From positions 1-64,000 of the forward strand of contig NZ_BSEV01000031.1 of the NCBI RefSeq assembly GCF_027922005.1: a DNA stretch of 64,000 nucleotides. Direction: 5' to 3'. Positions within the stretch are counted from its first letter, which is position 1; each line of letters opens with the position of its first letter. Made by a program: the position numbers and the translations under genes. Of this stretch, positions 23,457 through 31,151 are shown one piece after another. Source of the stretch: Streptosporangium carneum. GTDB taxonomy: Bacteria > Actinomycetota > Actinomycetes > Streptosporangiales > Streptosporangiaceae. Under the pieces are notes generated by a model that saw only the letters and a list, made by a program, of their open reading frames with translations, made no database searches and was not told the origin of the DNA.

Positions 23457-23819
23457 ATGACAGCACGGCTCGCCATCTCGGTCCGGCGGCACGAAGGTGC
23501 GTCGGTGATCGTTCTGCTCGGAGAGCTGGACAAGCTGTCCACCCCCTCGCTCGACGACGTCCTCGCCGCACAGCTCGCCGACGGGGCGCGCTGGCTGCTC
23601 CTCGACGTCGCCGATCTGCGGTTCTGCGACTCCACGGGGCTGTGGACGATGCTCGGTTTCCTGCGGCGCGCCACCCATGCGGGGGGCGGGCTGCGACTGG
23701 CCGGTGTCGGCGGGGTCCTGGGACGGATCCTGCACCTCACCGGCCTGAGCACGGCCTTTCCCGTCGACGCCGACGTGGCGGCGTCCCTGCGGGCGGTGGC
23801 TCCTGCCCGTCCGGACTGA
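23457..23819 (+). CDS. STAS-domain anti-sigma-factor antagonist
   Basis: A 120-residue single STAS domain: strand VIVLLGELDKLSTPSLDDVL, WLLLDVADLRFCDSTGLWTML with the Ser of the D-S-T-G motif that is phosphorylated in SpoIIAA/RsbV proteins, then GLRLAGVGGVLGRILHLTGL. Such proteins release a sigma factor by binding its anti-sigma kinase. No kinase or sigma gene lies nearby, so it works in trans. The start has AAGGA nearby. Confidence 0.88.
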   Translation: MTARLAISVRRHEGASVIVLLGELDKLSTPSLDDVLAAQLADGARWLLLDVADLRFCDSTGLWTMLGFLRRATHAGGGLRLAGVGGVLGRILHLTGLSTAFPVDADVAASLRAVAPARPD

Positions 23820-23962
23820 CCGGGAGGCGTCGCCGCCCGGGCCGGACTGACCGGCCGGCGCGGGACCGGCAGGGTGACCGGCGGTCCCGCACCGGGCGAC
23901 GGTCACGCGCGCCCGCGGCGTGGGAGATCTCGGCGGCCCGGACCTCCCCGCCGAGTCGGTGG

Positions 23963-25387
23963 TCAAGCGCGTCCGCGGCGCGGGAAGAGGGCGGCGAGCA
24001 CGGCGCCCGCCAGGACGACGGCGGCGTTCACCGCCGTGGCGGTGGTGACCGCGTCCAGCACGGTCGCCCCGGGCACGCCCGTCCTGGCGGTGACGACAGC
24101 ATTCACAACGGTGCTCATGACAGGGATGCCCATGGTGATGCCGACCTGCTGGGTCATGGTGGCCAGGCCGGTCGCCAGCCCCTGCTCCCCGTCGGGCAGG
24201 CCGCCGGTGGCGGTGATCATGAAAGCGACGATGGCGACCATGTTGCCGACGCCGCCGACGAAGGTGGCGGCCAGGAACAGGGGGAGCCAGCTCCGGTCGT
24301 CGCCGAGGGCGACCAGGGCGAGGGTTGCGGCGGCCTGGACCGCGAAGCCCGTCACCAGTGAGGCGCGGGTGCCGAGACGGCCGACCACGCGGGCGGCCGT
24401 GACGCCGCCGACGACGGTGCCCGCGCCCAGGACGCCGAAGGCCAGACCGGTGGCCAGCGCGGAGTAGCCCAGCACCTTCTGCAGGTAGAGGGTCATGAGG
24501 AAGACCAGCGAGGTCTCGGTGAGGAAGGCGATCAGGCCGGCCAGGTTGCCCCAGACGACGGTGGGACGCCTGAGGATCCGCACCGGGACCAGCGGCGTCG
24601 CCGCGCGGGCCTCGACGGCCCAGAACGCCACGAGCAGGACCGCGCCCAGAGCCAGGGAGCCCAGGGCCACAGGAGAGGCCCAGCCGTGCTCTCCCGCGTC
24701 GGTCAGGCCGTAGACCAGGGCGAGCAGCCCGACGGTGACGGTGAAGGCGCCGGGGACGTCCAGCCTGGCCCGTTCGGCGGGGCGCGACTCCCTGATCAGG
24801 AAGGGGGCCGAGACCAGCACGGCCAGCGCGACCGGGACGTTGACGAGGAAGGCCCATCGCCAGCTCAGCAGGTCGGTCAGGAGACCGCCGAGGACGGCGC
24901 CGGAGGTGAATCCGGCCGACATCAGGGCGCCGTTCAGGCCCAGGGCCCTGGAACGCAGCGGCCCCTCGGGAAAGGCCGTGGTCAGCAGGGCCAGCCCGGC
25001 GGGGGTCACCGCCGCGGTGGCGAGGCCCTGGGCGACGCGGGCGGCCAGCAGCACCGACGGCGTGGTGGCCAGGCCGCCGACCAGGGAGGACAGGCCCAGT
25101 ACGGCCATGCCCGCCAGGAACAGCCGCCGCCGCCCGAACAGGTCGGCGACGCGGCCGAAGAGCAGGGTGAACCCGGCGGCCGACAGGGCGAACGCGGTGA
25201 CGATCCACTGCAGGTTCGCCAGCGAGAACCCCAGGCCCCTGCCGATCACCGGCAGGGCGACGCCCAGGATGGAGAAGTCGACGGCCAGCATGAACTGCGC
25301 GCCGAGCAGGAGCACCAGGAGCAGGCGTTGTCGTCCGGTCATCCGTTCCCTGGCGGGGGCGGGCCGTACGCGGTCGAGGGTCGTCAT
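23963..25387 (-). CDS. MFS drug exporter (DHA2, EmrB/QacA type)
   Basis: A 474-residue membrane protein with about 14 spans. DHA2 features include the first span with QFMLAVDFSILGVALPVIG, motif A-like FGRVADLFGRRRLFLAG, motif C-like GLNGALMSAGFTSGAVLGGLL and the WRWAFLVNVPVALAVL signature. It likely exports antibiotics or other hydrophobic compounds by proton antiport. The start ATG follows GGAAAGGA. It is divergent from an MmyB-type regulator, which probably controls it. Confidence 0.9.
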   Translation of the reverse strand: MTTLDRVRPAPARERMTGRQRLLLVLLLGAQFMLAVDFSILGVALPVIGRGLGFSLANLQWIVTAFALSAAGFTLLFGRVADLFGRRRLFLAGMAVLGLSSLVGGLATTPSVLLAARVAQGLATAAVTPAGLALLTTAFPEGPLRSRALGLNGALMSAGFTSGAVLGGLLTDLLSWRWAFLVNVPVALAVLVSAPFLIRESRPAERARLDVPGAFTVTVGLLALVYGLTDAGEHGWASPVALGSLALGAVLLVAFWAVEARAATPLVPVRILRRPTVVWGNLAGLIAFLTETSLVFLMTLYLQKVLGYSALATGLAFGVLGAGTVVGGVTAARVVGRLGTRASLVTGFAVQAAATLALVALGDDRSWLPLFLAATFVGGVGNMVAIVAFMITATGGLPDGEQGLATGLATMTQQVGITMGIPVMSTVVNAVVTARTGVPGATVLDAVTTATAVNAAVVLAGAVLAALFPRRGRA

Positions 25388-25536
25388 GTCGTGGGGTCCT
25401 TTCCGGAGGGGTGTGTCCGAGAAGGAGCCTGCGCCGGGGGGCCCGGCCTACCCAGCCCTCCGTCTCACGTACGCTCGCGTTTCCTACCACTGGCAGGGAC
25501 AGGCAGCCGTCCGCCCTCTCGGGCAGACTCGTCTCC

Positions 25537-26508
25537 ATGGACACACCCGCCGAGTTGGGAGACTTCCTGCGCACCCGACGCGCCCGGCTGCAGCCCGAGG
25601 ACGTCGGCCTGGTCAGCTACGGCGCGCGCCGCCGCGTCCCCGGTCTGCGCCGTGAGGAGCTGGCGCAGCTCGCCGGGGTCAGCGTGGCCTACTACACGCG
25701 CCTTGAGCAGGGGCAGAGCGGCAACGCCTCGGAGGGCGTCCTCGACGCGATCGCCCGCGCGTTGCGGCTGGACGAGGACGAGCACGCCCACCTGCGCGAC
25801 CTCGCCAAGCCCAGGAGCCGCGACCGTCGCCAGGCGTCGCGCGCCGAGCACGCGAGGCCCGGCGTCCGGCAGCTCATCGCCGCCGTCGAGGGCGTTGCGG
25901 CCGTCGCCCTCGACAGGCGGGGCGAGGTGCTCGCCTGGAATCCGCACGCCCACGCGCTGCTCGCCGGGCACCTCGACCCCGGCGGCCCCGACCGTCCCGC
26001 CGACCGCCCCAACCTGTCGCGGATGCTGTTCCTCGATCCGCACACGCGGGAGCTGTACACCCGGTGGGAGGAGGAGGCGAAACGGTCGGTCGCGTCCCTG
26101 CGCCTGCTCGCGGGCCGTCACGCCGACGACAGGCGGCTGGCGGAGCTGGTCGGCGAGCTGACGATGAAGAGCCCGGAGTTCGCCGCCCTGTGGGCGCGTC
26201 ATCCGGTGCACAACTGCGCCAGCGGCGTCAAGCACTTCCATCACCCGCTGGTCGGCCCCATGGAGCTGTCCTTCGAGATGATGCAGATGCCCGACGGGTC
26301 GGGACAGCGGGTGCTGATGTACAGCGCGGAGCCCAACTCCGCCTCGGAGGCGGCGCTGCGACTGCTGGCGGGCTTCGCCGTACGGCGCGGCACGGGCCCG
26401 CGGGGCGGCGCGGGGCCTGCGGACGGCGGGAGGCCGGAGACAGGGCTTTCCGGTGAGACGGGCCTTCCTGGCGACACGGCGGCAAAATACCCTGCACGGC
26501 ATGACTGA
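25537..26508 (+). CDS. XRE-family regulator with MmyB-like ligand-binding domain
   Basis: A 323-residue protein. N-terminal helix-turn-helix: GDFLRTRRARLQPEDVGL, GLRREELAQLAGVSVAYYTRLEQGQ, IARALRLDEDEHAHLRDLA. MmyB-like sensor: VAAVALDRRGEVLAWNPHAHALLAG, LSRMLFLDPHTRELY, FHHPLVGPMELSFEMMQ. The last ~45 residues are Gly-rich and disordered, and the next gene starts inside them. Divergent from the DHA2 exporter at 23963, a common pairing; it probably senses an exported ligand. Confidence 0.88.
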   Translation: MDTPAELGDFLRTRRARLQPEDVGLVSYGARRRVPGLRREELAQLAGVSVAYYTRLEQGQSGNASEGVLDAIARALRLDEDEHAHLRDLAKPRSRDRRQASRAEHARPGVRQLIAAVEGVAAVALDRRGEVLAWNPHAHALLAGHLDPGGPDRPADRPNLSRMLFLDPHTRELYTRWEEEAKRSVASLRLLAGRHADDRRLAELVGELTMKSPEFAALWARHPVHNCASGVKHFHHPLVGPMELSFEMMQMPDGSGQRVLMYSAEPNSASEAALRLLAGFAVRRGTGPRGGAGPADGGRPETGLSGETGLPGDTAAKYPARHD

Positions 26509-26992
26509 GGTGGAGCTGCGCGGCTGGGGGCCGGGCGACGTGGAGGTCGTGATCGACGCGTTCGGCGCCCCGGACATGGCGGAGCAGGCGGCCCGGCCGA
26601 TCGACACTCCCCGGGCGGCGCTGGAGTGGATGGGGATGTGGGGCTTCCGTGACGACGCCCAGGCGTTCGCCGTGGTGGTCGGGGGGCAGGTCGTGGGGAA
26701 CGTCGCGGTGAGCGACATCGACTCCCACGACACCGGCTGGGTGTCCTACTGGACGGTGTCGCACGCCAGGGGGCGGGGGGTGGCGGTGGCCGCCGTCACG
26801 AAGCTGGCGGACTGGGCGTTCAGGGAGCGGGGACTGTTCCGGCTCGAGCTGGGGCACCGGACGAGCAACCGGGCCTCCTGCGCGGTGGCCACGAGAGCGG
26901 GCTTTCTGACCGAGGGGGTCGAGCGGGCCAAGCTGAGCCACGGCGGCGTCAGATACGACGTGGAGCGGCACGCCCGCCTGGCCACCGACTGA
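26501..26992 (+). CDS. GNAT-family N-acetyltransferase
   Basis: A 163-residue GNAT protein of the RimJ/RimL kind: WGFRDDAQAFAVVVGGQVVGNVAV, GWVSYWTVSHARGRGVAVAAV with the R-G-R-G-x-A acetyl-CoA loop, and LGHRTSNRASCAVATRAGFLTEG containing the conserved N-x-AS-x2-V-A-x2-AGF. It acetylates an amino group on a protein N-terminus or a small molecule. Its start overlaps the regulator gene by eight bases, so the two are co-translated. Confidence 0.87.
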   Translation: MTEVELRGWGPGDVEVVIDAFGAPDMAEQAARPIDTPRAALEWMGMWGFRDDAQAFAVVVGGQVVGNVAVSDIDSHDTGWVSYWTVSHARGRGVAVAAVTKLADWAFRERGLFRLELGHRTSNRASCAVATRAGFLTEGVERAKLSHGGVRYDVERHARLATD

Positions 26993-27311
26993 CCCGCCGG
27001 AGCGCCGCGTTTTCCACGGCAAACCAAAGGCATCGCCAAAAAGTGGGAAATTTGTCCCTTGTGCGGCTTTTGTTGCCATCCGGGGTGTCAGGGCGTTTCG
27101 AACATCCCTCATTAAAAGCAGCGACATCCTGACGCTGCGCCCGGGAAGGGTCGCCGGGTCGCGCGCCGGCCCACGGCCGCCGCCCCCGACGGCGGAGGGC
27201 GATGACCAGGGATAAGAATGACCCGTATTCGGTGGAACATGGAGTTTCACCATGAACGGGAACCCGTGTCTCCCGGGACACGTCCTCATTGGCGAGAGGG
27301 GGAGACGAGCC
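26993..27311. other. intergenic region, promoter of SWIM gene
   Basis: About 320 bases with an AT-rich first third (AAAAAGTGGGAAATTTGTCC). It includes a small inverted repeat CGTGTC/GACACG near 27266-27283 just before the next gene. No coding stretch is convincing; a longer in-frame ATG at 27252 for the SWIM protein is less likely than 27312. Confidence 0.35.
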
Positions 27312-27626
27312 ATGGTGGACATCATCGCGGACATCGAGGGACTGACCCGGCCTGAGGCCGGTCTCGCGACACGGGCGGCGTTGGCCCGGGGAGGCGAGCT
27401 GGAGCGGGCGGGTGCGGTGCAGCTGGTCCGGTTCAGTCCGATTCTGGTCGTCGCGGAGGTCGACGACGGGGCCGCGTGCGTGCGGTTCCAGGTCGTCGAG
27501 GGCGACGTGCGCTGGCAGTGCTCCTGCGACTCGGGCAGGAACGGCGCCTTCTGCGCCCACTGCGTGGCGACGGCGTGGACGGTCGGCAGGACGACGGCCC
27601 AGCCGATGAGCAGGACGACGGCATAG
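27312..27626 (+). CDS. small SWIM zinc-finger protein
   Basis: A 104-residue protein with VDIIADIEGLTRPEAGLATRAALARGG at the start and a C-terminal SWIM finger: VRWQCSCDSGRNGAFCAHCVATA, i.e. C-x-C then C-x-H. SWIM domains bind DNA or proteins, often alongside helicases; free-standing small ones have no assigned function. The ATG follows GAGGGGGAGACGAGCC, a fine ribosome site. Confidence 0.8.
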   Translation: MVDIIADIEGLTRPEAGLATRAALARGGELERAGAVQLVRFSPILVVAEVDDGAACVRFQVVEGDVRWQCSCDSGRNGAFCAHCVATAWTVGRTTAQPMSRTTA

Positions 27627-27748
27627 CGCCGCGCCCGGGAGGGGGCGCCGGGACGCGCCGATCGCGCCCGTGCCGACGCTCGCCGTGCCGGCGTCCGGAG
27701 GCGCGGCGAACCCGGTGAGGGCACGCGGTCACCGCAGCGGCCGGCGGC

Positions 27749-28300
27749 CTACTGGTCGGCGGCCCGGCCGGCGGCCTGGTCGGCGGGCAGCAGGACCGAC
27801 AGGAAGGACGCTCCGGGGGCGTCGTCGGTGACGGCGTCGAGGAGCACGGCCCTGATCGCCTCGTAGGCCGCGGGGTCGGCGGTCAGCAGCACCGACGGCC
27901 GCGACCAGACCAGCAGGTGCTCTCCCGGGGGCAGCCACGCCAGATCGGTCAGGCAGTCGTAGAGCGCGTCGAGGTTGTGCCCGAAGTAGTCGGGGAAGGA
28001 GAGCGCCTCGGCGATCGCGGACATCGCCTCGGCCGAGGTGGTGATCCCCGACCCGTCGACCCGGTGCACGACGGCGACGCCTTCGGCGGCACCGTCAGAG
28101 GCGCCGGCGGCGGCGCTCCCGGTCTCGGTGACCTCCGCGACCCCGGCGACCTCGGGAACCTCCGTCACCCTCGTGACCTTCGCGCCTCCCGACGCCTCCG
28201 CGATCTCGGTGGCCTGCGCGACCCCCGTGCCCTCCGCGGCCCGCAGGGTCCGCAGGGTCTCCAGGGCCCGCTGCCCCTCCTCGAACGTTCCTCTGGACAA
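27749..28300 (-). CDS. barstar-family ribonuclease inhibitor
   Basis: A 183-residue protein whose C-terminal ~95 residues are barstar-like: AMSAIAEALSFPDYFGHNLDALYDCLTDLAWLPPGEHLLVW, with the FPDYFGxNxDAL signature that plugs the RNase active site. The N-terminal ~80 residues are a low-complexity Val/Thr/Glu/Ala linker (VTRVTEVPEVAGVAEVTETG), unusual for barstars, which are ~90 residues. The start is TTG (28298-28300), supported by a strong GGAGGTGA five to six bases upstream. It follows the secreted RNase by six bases and presumably protects the cytoplasm before export. Confidence 0.88.
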   Translation of the reverse strand: MSRGTFEEGQRALETLRTLRAAEGTGVAQATEIAEASGGAKVTRVTEVPEVAGVAEVTETGSAAAGASDGAAEGVAVVHRVDGSGITTSAEAMSAIAEALSFPDYFGHNLDALYDCLTDLAWLPPGEHLLVWSRPSVLLTADPAAYEAIRAVLLDAVTDDAPGASFLSVLLPADQAAGRAADQ

Positions 28301-28306
28301 CGCCGG

Positions 28307-28786
28307 TCACCTCCGCACGTCGACGATGACGAAGGACCGATAGTGGTCGCCCGTGTAGTAGAGCTCCTCGGTTCCCCCACCGCTGACCAGCCGTCGTGCG
28401 CCTCGGTCGCGGCTGCCCGGCGTGGGGACGGTGTACTCGTGATAGTAACCCCGGCTCCTGACCGGCAGGAGGCGCTCCCGGTTCTGGAAGACCACGCCGT
28501 CGCGCGGGTAGGGGAAGGGGCCGCCGTTCAGGATGAGCCGCCAGGTCGCGGCGGCCTCGACCGGCAGGGTGGAGAGCGCCCTGGTCGACAGCGTCCCGGT
28601 TTTCGCGGGCCGGGCCGCGCCCGCACGCGGGCTCGGCGAGACGCGCTCGGCGCCGCCCGGCCCCGCGGTCGCCGCGGGTGAGGTGCGGGCGCGTGCCGCC
28701 TGATCGGTGGGGGCGCATCCGGTCAGCGACATCACGGCGGGCAGTGCGACGGCCGCCACGAACGCGGCGATTCCCCGATGTATCAC
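28307..28786 (-). CDS. lipoprotein ribonuclease of the RNase Sa (N1/T1) type
   Basis: A 159-residue precursor. Signal peptide with lipobox LTGC (Cys 24 in MSLTGCAPT), then a disordered Ala/Pro linker, then a ~90-residue guanyl-specific RNase domain: GGPFPYPRDGVVFQNRERLLP, GYYHEYTVPTPGSRDRGARR, and YYTGDHYRSFVIVD. The expected catalytic Glu (YHEYTV), Arg (GARR) and His (GDHY) are present. The two Cys that form the disulfide in RNase Sa are missing. It is probably anchored on the outer face of the membrane and cleaves RNA after G. The barstar gene is next in the operon. Confidence 0.9.
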   Translation of the reverse strand: MIHRGIAAFVAAVALPAVMSLTGCAPTDQAARARTSPAATAGPGGAERVSPSPRAGAARPAKTGTLSTRALSTLPVEAAATWRLILNGGPFPYPRDGVVFQNRERLLPVRSRGYYHEYTVPTPGSRDRGARRLVSGGGTEELYYTGDHYRSFVIVDVRR

Positions 28787-28860
28787 CTGGCCAAGCTACC
28801 CGGGCGTTCGCCAGGAAAAACGGGAGAAGAAGTGTGATCACCGGCAAGGATTGGACAGAC

Positions 28861-28881
28861 ATTGTCTAGTTGTCAGACAAT
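28861..28881. promoter_or_regulatory. GntR-type operator candidate at DMT exporter start
   Basis: ATTGTCT (28861-28867) and AGACAAT (28875-28881) form a perfect 7-base inverted repeat with a 7-base centre, six bases before the ATG of the exporter. The TTGTCT...AGACAA pattern is compatible with a GntR/FadR-type site, and a GntR gene is next in the operon. Confidence 0.6.
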
Positions 28882-28887
28882 AGGGGC

Positions 28888-29811
28888 ATGAAGCTCGCTG
28901 TCATCGGAGCCGCGGCGCTCTGGGGAACCGCAGGCACCGCGGGACTGCTCGCGGCGGGGGTCGACCCGATGTCCCTGGCCGCCGCCCGTCTGGTGTTCGG
29001 AGGCCTGGTGCTCGTGGTCGCCGCGCGCCGGGTCCTGCGCCTGCTGCCCCGACGCGGTCTGCTCCCGCTGGCCGCCGTCGCCGTGGCCGCCTACCAGCTC
29101 TGTTTCTTCGCCGCGATCAGCAGGACCGGCGTGGCCGTCGGGACCGTGGTCGCCATCGGCAGCGGTCCCGTCTTCACCGGCCTGCTGTCCTGGCTGTTCG
29201 ACGGACGGCGGCCGACCGGACGCTGGGCCGGGGCGACCGCGGTCGCCGTCACGGGCTGCGCCGTGCTGACCGGCGGGGGAGGGCAGGTGCGCCTCGACGG
29301 CGTCCTGCTCGCGCTGCTCGGCGGCCTGCTGTACGCGTTCTACGCGGTGGCCGCCGCCAGGGTGATCGGCACGGGGGCTCCGTCCGACGCGGTGATGGCG
29401 GCGATGTTCGGCGGGGCCGCCGTCGTGATGCTCCCCGTCCTGCTGTGGACGGGAACCGCCTGGCTCGCCGAGCCGCGCGGCCTGCTCACCGCCCTCTACC
29501 TCGGCTGCGTCGCCACCGCGCTGGCCTACGTCCTGTACGGCAGAGGCCTGCGCGTCACCCCTGTCGCGACCGCCGCCACCCTCTCCCTCGCCGAGCCCGC
29601 GGTCGCCGCCCTGCTCGGCGTCGCGGTCCTCGGCGAGCGGCTCACCCTCCTGTCCACGGCCGGGCTGCTGTTGCTCGGCGCGAGCCTGGTGGTCGTGGCC
29701 CTGCCGGAACGCCGGACGCCCGGCCGTGCGGCCGGGCCGGCCGGGGTCCGCGACGCGGGAGATCGCGAGGTCGCGCCGGTCGGGCCCCACGGAGTGGAAC
29801 GACGGCGTTAG
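28888..29811 (+). CDS. EamA/DMT-family transporter
   Basis: A 307-residue protein with ten hydrophobic spans in two EamA halves (LAVIGAAALWGTAGTAGLLAAG with the LWG motif, then LDGVLLALLGGLLYAFYAVAAAR, and LAEPAVAALLGVAVLGERLT with the conserved E-P-x3-A-x4-L-G-E near the end). It exports small metabolites, for example amino acids. The ATG at 28888 is used; a TTG at 28870 would run through the inverted repeat. The GntR regulator begins ten bases after its stop. Confidence 0.88.
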   Translation: MKLAVIGAAALWGTAGTAGLLAAGVDPMSLAAARLVFGGLVLVVAARRVLRLLPRRGLLPLAAVAVAAYQLCFFAAISRTGVAVGTVVAIGSGPVFTGLLSWLFDGRRPTGRWAGATAVAVTGCAVLTGGGGQVRLDGVLLALLGGLLYAFYAVAAARVIGTGAPSDAVMAAMFGGAAVVMLPVLLWTGTAWLAEPRGLLTALYLGCVATALAYVLYGRGLRVTPVATAATLSLAEPAVAALLGVAVLGERLTLLSTAGLLLLGASLVVVALPERRTPGRAAGPAGVRDAGDREVAPVGPHGVERRR

Positions 29812-29821
29812 GGTCGTTGAC

Positions 29822-30445
29822 GTGACCCTCCAGTTCCATCCCGTCTCCGCCGTCAACGCCCTCGCCGACGCCCTGCGCCGTCGGCTGCTCTCCGGCGAGA
29901 TGGCCCCCGGCACCCCCCTGCCGGAGCAGGAGCTCTCCGCCCTGTACGGCGTCGCCAGGCCGACGGTCAGAGAGGCCCTCGCCGTGCTCGTGCACGAGGG
30001 CCTGCTCAGGCGCGAACGGCACCGCAGCGCCCAGGTGGCCGAGGTGACCGTGGCCGACCTGGAGGACCTGATGTTCGTCAGGCGTCCGCTGGAGGACCTG
30101 ATGGCGGGGGCGCTCGCCGGAAGGCGGGTCGAGGAGGCCGACGCGGCGCTGGCGCGGATGGCGGAGCTGCCGGAGGGGGCCCCGTGGTCCGACGTGGTCG
30201 CCGAGCACATGGCGCTGCACCAGGCGTTGATCGTGGCGGTCGGCAGTCCCAGGCTGGAGCGGCTTTACTCCGCGCTGGCGGCCGAGACCAGGCTCGGCAT
30301 GGTACGGCTGCGCACGGTCTACACCGACCGGGAGGTGCTGATCGCCGAGCACCGGGACCTGCTCGACGCGATCGCCCTGGGACCGGCGGACGACGCCAGA
30401 CGGGTCGTCGCGGCGCACCTGAACCACGGCTGGGGTGAGGCCTGA
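29822..30445 (+). CDS. GntR-family regulator (FCD domain)
   Basis: A 207-residue protein with an N-terminal winged helix: NALADALRRRLLSGEMAPGTPLPEQELSALYGVARPTVREALAVLVHEGLL. An FCD-type helical sensor follows: DLMFVRRPLEDLMAGALAGRR, FHMALHQ-like EHMALHQALIVAVGSPRLERLY, and IAEHRDLLDAIALG with the His residues that bind a metal in this class. It starts with GTG. It sits directly downstream of the DMT exporter and probably represses the unit through the site at 28861. Confidence 0.88.
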   Translation: MTLQFHPVSAVNALADALRRRLLSGEMAPGTPLPEQELSALYGVARPTVREALAVLVHEGLLRRERHRSAQVAEVTVADLEDLMFVRRPLEDLMAGALAGRRVEEADAALARMAELPEGAPWSDVVAEHMALHQALIVAVGSPRLERLYSALAAETRLGMVRLRTVYTDREVLIAEHRDLLDAIALGPADDARRVVAAHLNHGWGEA

Positions 30446-30529
30446 ACCCTGTCCCTGGAGGGGGTTGACGGGGGCGGACTTGGGCGCCTCTCTTGCCCTT
30501 GGTGCCGTCAAGTGGTCACAATCGCGGCC

Positions 30530-30880
30530 ATGCACGGCAATTCAGTGCCGAACTCCTATGTGTACGTCACGGAAGAAGGAGTGGCCCGCCATCACGCGGA
30601 CGGCAGCGTCGACGCCCTCGCGTGGGAGGACGTCGTCGAGGTGCGGGTGGTGGGCGACACGGACTCGGACATCCTCTACATCCTGCTCGATCGCGGTGGC
30701 CAGGGGTGTGTGGTGCCCAGGTCGGCGACCGACACCGCCTTCGTGGCCAGGCTCCGCTACCTGCCCGACTTCGATGTCGACAGGCTCAGCGCGGCGGTCG
30801 ACGCCGTGCCCGACGACGACGTCGTCGTCTGGCGCAGTCCCGAGCCGCCGCCGTCCTTCCCCGACTTCGAGTACGACTAG
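30530..30880 (+). CDS. hypothetical protein
   Basis: A 116-residue acidic protein: NSYVYVTEEGVARHHADGSVDALAWEDV, then VVGDTDSDILYILLDRGGQGCVVPRSA, FVARLRYLPDFDVDRL and VVWRSPEPPPSFPDFEYD. The strand-rich start with a WEDV turn resembles PH-like folds used in several small actinobacterial proteins, but I do not recognise the family. It lies 85 bases after GntR on the same strand and before the polysaccharide locus leader. Confidence 0.6.
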   Translation: MHGNSVPNSYVYVTEEGVARHHADGSVDALAWEDVVEVRVVGDTDSDILYILLDRGGQGCVVPRSATDTAFVARLRYLPDFDVDRLSAAVDAVPDDDVVVWRSPEPPPSFPDFEYD

Positions 30881-31151
30881 TGACACCTGCCTGGTCGGCG
30901 GCTGAGGCGACGGTCACGCAGTGAGTCCGCGCGGCTCAAACTCATGTTTGGACCGTTCCGTCAAGTTGTCGACTAGTACCCATGTCGTCCGATAGTGGAC
31001 AGTAACCGTCTATTCCGCTCTTGATTATTGCTCCCTAGGATTTCCGTGGGTACCCACGCTCCTGATGCATTAGAGCAACCTGTCAACCAATGAAACAGGA
31101 CGCACGTCTCGTTATCTGTTAATTCTGGGGCTCTTGGGTGGGGTGGGTGGT
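30881..31151. promoter_or_regulatory. AT-richer leader of the polysaccharide locus with palindrome 31045-31058
   Basis: About 270 bases of markedly lower GC than the flanks separate the accessory region from the polysaccharide genes. They contain a perfect 14-base palindrome CGTGGGTACCCACG (31045-31058) and a small CCTGT/ACAGG hairpin (about 31079-31099). This is probably the main promoter and 5' leader of the 31-43 kb operon. Confidence 0.5.
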
